Shown: piece after piece, positions 54,228 through 61,887 of the stretch
Position numbering within the stretch: position 1 is the stretch's first letter
Layout of the letters: each line of letters opens with the position of its first letter
Source of the DNA: Hydrogenophaga sp.
Lineage (GTDB): Bacteria; Pseudomonadota; Gammaproteobacteria; Burkholderiales; Burkholderiaceae_C
Assembly (NCBI RefSeq): GCF_026125785.1
Contig: NZ_JAHCKL010000023.1
Coordinates: 1-64,000, forward strand
Reading direction: 5' to 3'
Length of the DNA: 64,000 bases
Notes under the pieces: generated by a model
The model's database searches: none
Told to the model about the DNA's origin: nothing
Seen by the model: the letters and a program-made list of their open reading frames with translations, nothing else
Made by a program: the position numbers and the translations under genes

Positions 54228-54803
54228 CTAGATGAGAACCAGCACATCCCGCAGGTGTGCGGCCGTTTGAGCGAATTGCCGCTGCTCCAGCAAATTCACC
54301 ATGGCTTCTGCGGACATCTGTGGTCGTTCCCAACGTGCGCGCATGCGCTTGAGCGCTCCCAATGCCCGGGGTGGGTGAAGCATGATCTGGTTCAACACAA
54401 ACTGATCAGGTGTTTGCAGTTCAATGTCGAAGGTGTCGAGAACGGTCTCGGGAAAGTCCTTGACGTTGAAGGTCACGATGGCGTCCGCATTCCCCCTGAT
54501 CGCTGCGGCCAGGACATGTCTGTCATTGGGATCGGGGAGCGTCTGTCCTTCAATGAGGCTCTCGTAGTCCAATACGAGGCAGTCGGGAATCGCTTCCCGC
54601 ATCTGTTCCACCGCGTAGGCAATCTTCTCTTCGGTGCCTGGCTTGTTGGCCAGAAGCACCTTGGTCCACTCGGCTTCGATCCGGGTCGTCCAGCGTGCCG
54701 TGTACAGGTCCGCATGGGCCAGACTCAACAGCACATCCCGGCACAGGCGTGGGTACAGGACGCACGCATCGAGCACCGCCGTGTAGCACCCGCTCACCGC
54801 CAT
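54228..54803 (-). CDS. PIN-domain protein, likely toxin
   Basis: A 191-aa PIN-domain ribonuclease-like protein. Acidic residues expected at the metal site occur in AVLDACVLYP (first Asp), RIEAEWTKV (Glu) and DPNDRHVLAAAIRGNADAIVTFNVKDFP (Asp pair, Asp). Start at the ATG ending at 54803, one base from the upstream gene. GC is about 52% in 54421-54480, versus above 70% in 58861-58920, suggesting recent acquisition. Second gene of a two-gene toxin-antitoxin-like unit; the role is inferred from arrangement. Confidence 0.8.
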   Translation of the reverse strand: MAVSGCYTAVLDACVLYPRLCRDVLLSLAHADLYTARWTTRIEAEWTKVLLANKPGTEEKIAYAVEQMREAIPDCLVLDYESLIEGQTLPDPNDRHVLAAAIRGNADAIVTFNVKDFPETVLDTFDIELQTPDQFVLNQIMLHPPRALGALKRMRARWERPQMSAEAMVNLLEQRQFAQTAAHLRDVLVLI

Positions 54804-54804
54804 C

Positions 54805-55269
54805 TCAGAGGTCCTCTCCCATGTCATCCGAAAGCTGCCGCAGCTTGATGAGGGCTTCTTCCGAACGCTGCTTCTGCGCTTCCTGGTAGCGGACGAGTTC
54901 CTCAAACTCGATGCGGCGGTGCCGGTTGACCAGCCTGTGCCTGAGCCTGCCCGCCTCGATCTCCTTGATCACGAAAGGCCTGGACACGTTGAGAAACGCC
55001 GCGGCTTCCTGGGTGCTCAGTTCATGCTTCTGCGGCACCAGCACAACAGGCTCGCGTTTCGCCATCTGCCGCAACACCTCGGCGAAAAAGTACAAGGCCC
55101 GGGGAGGCAGCCGGAGCACCGGGGCCTCGCCCTCTTCGGTATCCACATCGACCGTGATCTTGATGGTGTCTGCCTTGGACTGGTCGAGCGCGTGCACCAG
55201 GCAACTCCTGGCCACGGCCGCCATTTCGGCCTCCGCCGCGTTTGCAGATTCCAGAATTTCTTGGGTCAT
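54805..55269 (-). CDS. Helix-turn-helix protein, likely antitoxin
   Basis: A 154-aa protein. The C-terminal half carries an excisionase-like winged helix (LSTQEAAAFLNVSRPFVIKEIEAGRLRHRLVNRHRRIEFEEL) and a charged helical tail. The N-terminal half has a TIKITVDVDTEEGEAPVLRLPPRALYFFAEVLR core. AGGAG precedes the ATG ending at 55269. It lies one base upstream of the PIN gene. Probably binds the promoter and the PIN protein; not verified. Confidence 0.8.
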   Translation of the reverse strand: MTQEILESANAAEAEMAAVARSCLVHALDQSKADTIKITVDVDTEEGEAPVLRLPPRALYFFAEVLRQMAKREPVVLVPQKHELSTQEAAAFLNVSRPFVIKEIEAGRLRHRLVNRHRRIEFEELVRYQEAQKQRSEEALIKLRQLSDDMGEDL

Positions 55270-55351
55270 GGCGCTCTCCTGATGGTGATACCCGTATGTA
55301 AGCAACCACTGCAGACGGGACTTTTCGCTGCCTTCAGCGTGCGCAAAGTAT

Positions 55352-55387
55352 ACGCATCAAACGAAATAAACGCATCAAACGAAATAA
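55352..55387 (-). repeat. 18-bp direct repeats at the toxin-antitoxin promoter
   Basis: Two perfect copies of ACGCATCAAACGAAATAA (55352-55369, 55370-55387) lie about 80 bases upstream of the HTH gene. A TATACT -10-like box (minus strand, 55352-55347) touches the first. Autoregulatory operators of TA modules often look like this. Confidence 0.55.
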
Positions 55388-55473
55388 ACGTAGCCAAAGA
55401 AACATGAGAAATCCATACGTCATCGCCCGATGACCGACACCCGTTCTTCTGGTTTCAACGAAGCCGCGCCATC

Positions 55474-56775
55474 TCACGCCGCCTGGAGCTGCGCCATCAA
55501 CCCGCCCTTGGCGAAGGCTGTTCTCAGGCTGCCGGCCCGCTGCAGGGCGGGCACGACTTCGTCGATGAACAGGCCCAGCGAGCCCAGGCTTCCGCCCGGC
55601 AGTGCGATCACGCCGTCGATGGCGCCGGCGACCTGCCAGGCCAGGATCTGCTCGACCGCATCGTCCGGCGTGCCCACCACCTGCCAGTGGGCGGAAGAAA
55701 CCACCTCCGGCGAGGACAGCAGCGCATCCAGGGTGGGCCGGTCGCTGGCGATGCGGCGCCTGAGCAGTTCGGCGTGGGTGCGGCTGCGCACCGCCTGCGC
55801 GGGCGCCGGGAAATCGTCTGGCCCCAGGCGGCGGTCGGTCGGCAGCCCCTCCACGGCAATGCCCAGGGTGGCGGCCAGCTTGGCCAGCCGCTGTGCTCTG
55901 CCCAGGTGCGCGTGCGACTGTTCGAACAGCGCCTGCGCCTCGTCGCGGGTGTGGGCCAGGTAGAGGCTCAGGCCCGGCAGCACGCGGATGTCGCGCTGCG
56001 GCCGGCCAAACTGTGCTGCGGCCTGCCGCAGCGCCTGGCGCAACTCGCACGCGGCTTCCACCGTGGGGGTGGCGGCGAACACCGCATCGGCGTGGCGCGC
56101 GGCGAAGGCGCGGCCATCCGCGGACGCGCCGGCCTGGAACACGGGCAGGGGACCGAACCGGCCCGCCGCGAGGGTCAGCGGTCCCTGTACCTGGAAGTGG
56201 GGGCCCTGGTGGTCGATGGGGCGAATCGCCTGCACATCGGCGTACTGGCCGCTCTCGCGGTCCAGCCTCAGCGCCTCGGCGGGGTAGCTGCGCAGCAGCG
56301 CCTGCACCACCCGCAGGCTTTCCTCGGCCTGCCGGTAGCGCCCGCTGGCTTCCAGAAAGGGGCGGTGGCCGAAATTGTGCTGACCCTCCAGCCCGGTGAC
56401 CAGGTTCCAGGCCGCACGTCCGCCGCTGATGATCTGCAGGGATTCCAGGCTGCGGGCGATGTGGAACGGCTCCTGGAAGCTGGTGGACAGCGTGGTCACC
56501 AGGCCGATGTGGCGCGTGGCCCGCGCCACGCAGGTCAGCAGCAGGGTCGGATCCAGCCCGCTGGTGCCCGGGCCCTGCGCCTGCGACAGCGGGTCCAGGA
56601 ACACCGTGTCGGGCCGGAACACGAAGTGCAGGCAGGCCTGCTCGGCGCGCCGGGCCAGTTCCACATACAGCTCCACGTCGTGGTGGCGTTCCGCCTGGCT
56701 GTCGGCGCGTCGCCACGCGCTGCCAGACAACCAGGTCGTGGCCAGCGACAGGCCGGCGATCAGGTGTCCGCTCAT
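55474..56775 (-). CDS. LLM-class flavin-dependent monooxygenase
   Basis: A 433-aa FMN-dependent oxygenase of the NtaA/SnaA/DszA-like group within the bacterial luciferase family. The luciferase-like barrel core (VELARRAEQACLHFVFRPDTVFL, RATRHIGLVTTLSTSFQEPFHIARSLESLQIISGGRAAWNLVTG) is complete. The PVFQAGASADGRAFAARHADAVF motif is typical. ATGA overlap with the ATPase gene of the siderophore transporter. It may process a siderophore or a nitrogen/sulfur compound; position is the only clue. Confidence 0.87.
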   Translation of the reverse strand: MSGHLIAGLSLATTWLSGSAWRRADSQAERHHDVELYVELARRAEQACLHFVFRPDTVFLDPLSQAQGPGTSGLDPTLLLTCVARATRHIGLVTTLSTSFQEPFHIARSLESLQIISGGRAAWNLVTGLEGQHNFGHRPFLEASGRYRQAEESLRVVQALLRSYPAEALRLDRESGQYADVQAIRPIDHQGPHFQVQGPLTLAAGRFGPLPVFQAGASADGRAFAARHADAVFAATPTVEAACELRQALRQAAAQFGRPQRDIRVLPGLSLYLAHTRDEAQALFEQSHAHLGRAQRLAKLAATLGIAVEGLPTDRRLGPDDFPAPAQAVRSRTHAELLRRRIASDRPTLDALLSSPEVVSSAHWQVVGTPDDAVEQILAWQVAGAIDGVIALPGGSLGSLGLFIDEVVPALQRAGSLRTAFAKGGLMAQLQAA

Positions 56776-57602
56776 ATGCCGGCTCCAGCGTCCTGGCCCG
56801 CGTGCGCGGCGGCGCCTTGCAGGGAGGCCACCGGCACCACCAGCGGCGAGCCGGTGACCGGGTCGCGCATCACCCGGGCCTGGATGCCGAAGACCTCTTC
56901 GATGCGTGGGGGCGTGAGCAGGTCCGCCGGGCTTCCCGTCGCCACGATGCGACCTTGCTTCATGGCGATGAGGTGGTGCGAATAGCGCGCCGCCAGGTTG
57001 AGGTCGTGCAGCACCATCACCAGCGACTTGCCCAACTCGCCGTTCAGGCGCCTGCACAGTTCCAGCACCTCCAACTGGTGGGCAATGTCCAGGTAGGTGG
57101 TGGGCTCGTCGAGCATGAGCACCTCGGTGTCCTGCGCGAGCACCAGCGCGATCCAGACTCGCTGGCGCTGCCCGCCGGAGAGCTGGTCCACCAGCCGGTC
57201 GGCGCTGTCGGTCAAACCGGTTTCGGCCAGCGCGCGTGCCACCGCGGCCTCGTCCTCGTGGCTCCACTGGCGCAGGAAGCCCTGGTAGGGAAACCGGCCG
57301 CGCGAGACCAGTTCGCGCACGCGGATGCCCGGTGGCACGGTGGACACCTGGGGCAGAAAGCCCAGTCGCCGCGCCAACTGGCGCCGGCCCATGCCGGCCA
57401 GCGGCTGGTCGTTCAGCGTGATCTGCCCGGCGCGCGGCTCGATGAGCCGGCACAGCGCTCGCAGCAGGGTGGACTTGCCGCAGCCATTGGGGCCGATGAT
57501 GGTCGTGATGGTGCCGCGCGGGATGTGCAGGTCCAGCTGGTCGCAGACGACCCGCTGGTCGTAGGACAGGCGAAGGCCGGTGCCGGCAAACAGGTGTTGC
57601 AT
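56772..57602 (-). CDS. Ferric-siderophore ABC transporter ATP-binding protein
   Basis: A 276-aa ABC ATPase of the FecE/FepC type. Walker A is GPNGCGKST (37-45), the signature is QLSGGQRQRVWIA, and Walker B is EVLMLDEPTTYLD. A C-terminal extension of about 50 residues is not typical. Start at the ATG ending at 57602, which overlaps the permease stop by one base. Drives import with the two FecCD permeases. Confidence 0.93.
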   Translation of the reverse strand: MQHLFAGTGLRLSYDQRVVCDQLDLHIPRGTITTIIGPNGCGKSTLLRALCRLIEPRAGQITLNDQPLAGMGRRQLARRLGFLPQVSTVPPGIRVRELVSRGRFPYQGFLRQWSHEDEAAVARALAETGLTDSADRLVDQLSGGQRQRVWIALVLAQDTEVLMLDEPTTYLDIAHQLEVLELCRRLNGELGKSLVMVLHDLNLAARYSHHLIAMKQGRIVATGSPADLLTPPRIEEVFGIQARVMRDPVTGSPLVVPVASLQGAAAHAGQDAGAGI

Positions 57603-58654
57603 CAGAAGGACCTCAGTCGAGGAAGGGCGAAGACCAGGTACACGCCGCCGATCAGCGCGGTCATGAGGCCCACCGGCAGATTGAGTTCAAAGGGAAGGGA
57701 CTGGCTGACGACGTCGACGCTCAGCAGCAGCAGCGCGCCCGTCAGTGCCGAAGGCCACAACGGGCGCCCATGGTCGCCGCACAGAAAGGCGACCAGGCGC
57801 GGCGCGGCCAGGGCGATGAAGGCGATCGGCCCCGATGCCCCGGTGGCCAGCGAGGCCAGCAACACCGCGCAGAACGCCATCAACCCTTTGACCTTGAGCG
57901 CGTGCACGCCCAGTTGGCGCGCCAGGTCATCGCCCATCTCCAGCAGCATCAGCCGGGACTGGCCCAGCAGCACGACGGGCAGCAGCACGGCCAGCCCCAC
58001 CAGCAGCGGCACCGCGTGGCTCCAGGTGCGCGCGTTGAGCGAACCGGAGAGCCACAGCTGCGCCGACAGGGCCTGCTCCAGCTCGCCGCGCAGCAGCACC
58101 GCCTCATTGAGCGCGGCCAGCGTGGCGCCGACGCCGATGCCCACCAGCACCAGGCGATGGCTGGCCACCGCGCCGCCGCGCATCGCCAGCCCGAAGACCA
58201 CCAGCGCGGTGAGCAGGCCCGAACCCACCGCGAAAGCGGCCGAGGTCACGCTGGACGTGCCGCCCAGCACGAAGTACACCACCGCCCCCGAAGCGGCGCC
58301 GGTGGTGAAGCCGATGACGTCCGGCGAGCCCAGCGGGTTGCGCGAGAGCGACTGGAAGATGGCCCCCGAAACCGACAACGCCGCGCCCGCCAGCAGCGCC
58401 GTCAGCACGCGCGGCAGGCGGATGTCGAACACCACCTTCCGCTCCAGCGGCGAGCCCTCGCCCCACAGCAGGATGTCCAGCGCCTGAAGAGGGTTCAGCG
58501 AAATGCGGCCGGTGCCCAGAGCCAGCAGGGCCAGCACCACCAGGGTGGCCGACAGCAGCAGCACGGCAACCCACTGGCGCGGCACCCACCGCACCGACCG
58601 CCGCCCCAGGTGCAGCACGCGCGGGCGCTCCATCTTGGCGAGTCCCTCGCTCAC
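57602..58654 (-). CDS. Ferric-siderophore ABC permease (FecCD family, second)
   Basis: A 350-aa permease with about nine or ten helices. RLPRVLTALLAGAALSVSGAIFQSLSRNPLGSPDVIGFTTGA and GPIAFIALAAPRLVAFLCG are FecCD signatures. I start at the GTG ending at 58654 (VSEGLAKMERPRV), which overlaps the upstream stop; the ATG ending at 58633 is the alternative. Pairs with the FepD-like permease. Confidence 0.9.
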   Translation of the reverse strand: MSEGLAKMERPRVLHLGRRSVRWVPRQWVAVLLLSATLVVLALLALGTGRISLNPLQALDILLWGEGSPLERKVVFDIRLPRVLTALLAGAALSVSGAIFQSLSRNPLGSPDVIGFTTGAASGAVVYFVLGGTSSVTSAAFAVGSGLLTALVVFGLAMRGGAVASHRLVLVGIGVGATLAALNEAVLLRGELEQALSAQLWLSGSLNARTWSHAVPLLVGLAVLLPVVLLGQSRLMLLEMGDDLARQLGVHALKVKGLMAFCAVLLASLATGASGPIAFIALAAPRLVAFLCGDHGRPLWPSALTGALLLLSVDVVSQSLPFELNLPVGLMTALIGGVYLVFALPRLRSF

Positions 58655-59688
58655 AGCTCGCTCAGCCGGTCGCGCCGGGCCAGGATGACGAAGAAGGGGC
58701 CACCGATCAGGGCCACCATGAGGCCCGCGCCCAGATCCGAAGGCGGGGCCACCACGCGCCCCACCACATCGGCCAGCAGCAAGGTGAACGCCGCCAGCAG
58801 CATGGACCAGCGCAGCAGCAGCCGGTGGTTGGGCCCCACCAGCGCCCGTGCCAGGTGCGGGGCGATCAGACCCAGGAAAGCGATCGGGCCGACGGCGGCG
58901 GTGGCGGCGCCGGCCAGCAGCACGATGGCCAGCAGCGACAGGCCCAGGATGCGGTTGCGGTGCACCCCCAGGGCCGCGCCCATCTCGTTGCCCAGGCCCA
59001 TCGCATCCAGATGGCCGGCCACGTAGATGGCCAGGGCCAGGCCCAGGCCCACGAACGGCAGGGTGGCGCGCAGCACGTCGAGGTCGCGCCCCTCCAGGGC
59101 GCCCACCACCCAGTTGCGGTAGTGGTCGAACACCTGGTCCAGGCTGTTGACGATCACCAGTTGAGAGAACGACAGGCACACGGCCGATACCGCCACCCCC
59201 GCGAGCACGATGCGCGTGGGGCTTGCGCGCGCCCCGCCCGCTCCCGCGAGGCCCAGCACCACCGCGCCCGCGAGCAACGCGCCCAGCATGGCCGCCAGGA
59301 TCCGCGCGCCCATGGCCACCTGGCCGAACAGCGCCAGCACCACCACCACGGCCAGGCTGGCGCCAGCGTTCACGCCCAGCAGGCCCGGGTCCGCCAGCGC
59401 GTTGCGCGTCACGGCCTGGATCAGCAGGCCCGCCGCGCCGAGCGCGGCCCCCACCAGCAGCCCGGTCAGCAGACGGGGCAGGCGCAGGTGCACCACCAGC
59501 AGGTGGTCGGGGTTGTCCGCATCGAAGCCGCGCAGCGCATCGAACACCGTCGTCCAGGGCACCGGCTTGGAGCCCACCGCCAGGCCCGCGAACGACAGCA
59601 GCAGCAGACCCAGCAGCAGGCCGGCCGCGACCAACCGGCGCTGGCGCGCCGCCAGCCCCCTGCGATCACCTCCCACCGCGGCCCTCAT
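58651..59688 (-). CDS. Ferric-siderophore ABC permease (FecCD family, first)
   Basis: A 345-aa permease with about ten helices. HLRLPRLLTGLLVGAALGAAGLLIQAVTRNALADPGLLGVNAGAS and GPIAFLGLIAPHLARALVGPNHR are typical. Arginine-rich N-terminus (MRAAVGGDRRGLAARQRR). Overlaps the binding-protein gene and the next permease. Confidence 0.92.
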   Translation of the reverse strand: MRAAVGGDRRGLAARQRRLVAAGLLLGLLLLSFAGLAVGSKPVPWTTVFDALRGFDADNPDHLLVVHLRLPRLLTGLLVGAALGAAGLLIQAVTRNALADPGLLGVNAGASLAVVVVLALFGQVAMGARILAAMLGALLAGAVVLGLAGAGGARASPTRIVLAGVAVSAVCLSFSQLVIVNSLDQVFDHYRNWVVGALEGRDLDVLRATLPFVGLGLALAIYVAGHLDAMGLGNEMGAALGVHRNRILGLSLLAIVLLAGAATAAVGPIAFLGLIAPHLARALVGPNHRLLLRWSMLLAAFTLLLADVVGRVVAPPSDLGAGLMVALIGGPFFVILARRDRLSEL

Positions 59689-60641
59689 TTCGCGGCGGGA
59701 TCCCGGGTGAAGCGGCGCCGGATGGCATCGACGATCTCGTTGGCGCTGTAGTAGTCGATGCGGAAAGAGTTCTTGCCCAGGCCATAGACCTGCCGGGCCT
59801 GCACGGCCGGCATGCGGGCCAGCACGCGGTCGCGCAGCAGGCCATCCACGTCGTTCTCGTCCTGCCGCAGCAGGAAGACCGTGCGCGCCTTGAGCGTGCT
59901 CAGGTGCTCGTACTGCGCCTTCACGAAATCATCCGGCGTGTCCAGCCCGCTGTGCCAGCGCGGATCGGGCTCTTCCAGCCGAAAACCCAGCGCGGCGAGC
60001 AGCAGGCCGTGCGAGCCGCGCGGCATCGCCACCGGGTTGATCATGCCCGGGCCGTTGTAGGTGACGATGGCGGTGAGCCCGTCCGGCACGCGGATCACCT
60101 GCGCCACCTGGCGCGTCTTCTCGGCGAACTCGGCGATGCGGCTTTCCGCCCGGTCCGAACGGCCCGTGGCGCGCCCGAGCTGGCGGGTGACGTCCTGCCA
60201 ACTGTTCACCGCGTAATCGATCACGATGGTGGGGGCGATCTGCGAGAGCTCGCGCACCGCTTCCAGCGCCGAATCGGCACCGCTGTTGGACACCACGATC
60301 AGATCCGGCCTGGCCAGGTAGACCGCCTCCAGGTCCACCGCGTTGAGCGCCCACAGGCGCTGCAGCTTGCGCGATTCGGCCACCGAGGCCCATTGGTCGA
60401 AGAACCGCCGGTTGCCATTGGTGGACGACGCCACCACCGGTGCGTCGATGGCGAGCAGCGAGCCCGTGAGCGTGACCGACGTGGACAGGATGCGCCGGGG
60501 CTGCGCGGGAATGGACACCTGCGACCCGTCGGGGTTGCGGTGCACCACCGGCCATGGCGTGGGCGAGGCGGCCGCTGGCAGCGGCAGGGCGGCCAGCCAG
60601 GGAAGGCCGGCCAGCAGCCGGGTGGCTTGGCGTCTTTTCAT
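59685..60641 (-). CDS. Periplasmic ferric-siderophore-binding protein
   Basis: A 318-aa FepB/FatB-type binding protein. The signal peptide is MKRRQATRLLAGLPWLAALPLPAAAS with a twin-arginine-like start. The body has PRRILSTSVTLTGSLLAIDAP, RPDLIVVSNSGADSALEAVRELSQIAPTIVIDY and a C-terminal lobe ending in SANEIVDAIRRRF. Overlaps the DUF2218 gene upstream and a permease downstream. Ligand unknown. Confidence 0.9.
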   Translation of the reverse strand: MKRRQATRLLAGLPWLAALPLPAAASPTPWPVVHRNPDGSQVSIPAQPRRILSTSVTLTGSLLAIDAPVVASSTNGNRRFFDQWASVAESRKLQRLWALNAVDLEAVYLARPDLIVVSNSGADSALEAVRELSQIAPTIVIDYAVNSWQDVTRQLGRATGRSDRAESRIAEFAEKTRQVAQVIRVPDGLTAIVTYNGPGMINPVAMPRGSHGLLLAALGFRLEEPDPRWHSGLDTPDDFVKAQYEHLSTLKARTVFLLRQDENDVDGLLRDRVLARMPAVQARQVYGLGKNSFRIDYYSANEIVDAIRRRFTRDPAAK

Positions 60642-60982
60642 GAGGTGCTTTCTGGTGTGGTCAATGCCGCGAGCTCGGGCTGGATGTGTGGCGGCACCGT
60701 GGCGTCCCACCCATAGGCCAGGGTTTCAAAGCGGACAAAGCGCTTGAGGTGGTCGTCGATGATGAACTGCATGGCCTGTATGCCTTCCAGGCTCTCAGCG
60801 CGCAGATAGACGCCCAGCGATTCGGCGTCGGCCTTCATCACGCACTGGCCTTGCAGGAACCGGACCTGCCCGTCCTGCGCGGTGAAGGCCGCCGGTACCT
60901 TGTGCGCGAAATGGCGGCACAGCTTGAGGATGTACTTGGACGCGTCGGCGGTCGGTATGCGGGTGGAAGCGTGGTGGGTCAC
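60638..60982 (-). CDS. DUF2218 protein (siderophore-associated)
   Basis: A 114-aa protein of the DUF2218 family: DASKYILKLCRHFAHKVPAAFTAQDGQVRFLQGQCVMKADAESLGVYLRAESLEGIQAMQFIIDDHLKRFVRFETLAYGW. GTG start ending at 60982 overlaps the esterase gene, and its stop overlaps the binding-protein gene. The family often accompanies or is fused to siderophore-interacting reductases, to my recollection. It may therefore handle imported ferri-siderophore; no enzymatic residues can be assigned. Confidence 0.8.
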   Translation of the reverse strand: MTHHASTRIPTADASKYILKLCRHFAHKVPAAFTAQDGQVRFLQGQCVMKADAESLGVYLRAESLEGIQAMQFIIDDHLKRFVRFETLAYGWDATVPPHIQPELAALTTPESTS

Positions 60983-61887
60983 TGTGGGGTTGTCCTGTCG
61001 ATGTTTTTGTCGTGGTCGTGTCCGGTCTGGCCCGGTGGGGGTGAAGGCCCTGTCAGCCAGCGCACCGCGCGGGCCATGGCGGGGTAGACCACCGACCCAT
61101 GGTCTTCCCCGGCGAAGGTCTCGGCCTGCGCGCAGACCCCCTGGCTGCGCAGCAGCGCGACCAGGCGCGCGAAGCGGCCCTGCAGGTCGCGCTCCTGGTG
61201 CAGGGCGCTGCGCTGCGCGTCGTCGCCCGGCATGGCCTTCTCGTCCGCGCCGATGCCCAGGTACAAGCGCCTGCCCTCGCACCGCCGCGCTAGGTCGTCC
61301 CGTTGCGCCACCTGCGCCAGCAGCCAGCCGTCTGCCCACCAGAGCGACGGGCTGATGCTGAAAAAAGCGCTGAAGCGGCCCGGCGCGTTCAGCAGCTTGT
61401 ACAGGCTGAACAGGCCGCCGAAGGAATGGCCAAACAGGCCCACCTCCGCGTACCGGCAGCCCTGCTGCGCTTCCAGCCACGGCAGCAGGCGCGTGTCCAG
61501 AAAAGCCGAGAACGCGTCCGCCTGCCCGCTCTGCCATGCCGCGCCGTCCAGCCCTGGCGGCAGCGCCGGCAGGAAGTCGCGGGCGCGCTGTTCGCGGTCG
61601 TGGAAACGCACGCCCGGGTAGCCCACGCCCACCACCGTGCACGGCGGCGAAGGCGGCAGGCCGCGCTCCACGCGCGTGTGCTGCATCAGCGCCGCGGGCA
61701 CCGCGTTCAGGTTGCCGTCCAGCACCACCAGCAGCCGCCGCGCGGACGCGGTCTCCGTCGGCCCGCCCGCGTGGCTGACCAACAACTGCCAGCAGCGGTC
61801 GCTGCCAGCCGCGCCGTCCCGCAGCTCGTGCACTTGCACGAAGGGCAGGCAAAGCGCCCTGGCCTCGTGCACCGTGGCGCCTTCCAT
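60979..61887 (-). CDS. Alpha/beta hydrolase, probable siderophore esterase
   Basis: A 302-aa alpha/beta hydrolase of the esterase-D/Fes-like group. The nucleophile motif is LFGHSFGGLF, the DGN loop is LLVVLDGNLNAVP, the likely acid is in the YLGIGADEKAMP region, and the His is in AGEDHGSVVYPAM. It would cleave the ester backbone of a tri-catecholate-like siderophore to release iron. No N-terminal signal peptide is apparent, so it is probably cytoplasmic. ATGA overlap with the receptor gene. Confidence 0.83.
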   Translation of the reverse strand: MEGATVHEARALCLPFVQVHELRDGAAGSDRCWQLLVSHAGGPTETASARRLLVVLDGNLNAVPAALMQHTRVERGLPPSPPCTVVGVGYPGVRFHDREQRARDFLPALPPGLDGAAWQSGQADAFSAFLDTRLLPWLEAQQGCRYAEVGLFGHSFGGLFSLYKLLNAPGRFSAFFSISPSLWWADGWLLAQVAQRDDLARRCEGRRLYLGIGADEKAMPGDDAQRSALHQERDLQGRFARLVALLRSQGVCAQAETFAGEDHGSVVYPAMARAVRWLTGPSPPPGQTGHDHDKNIDRTTPQ

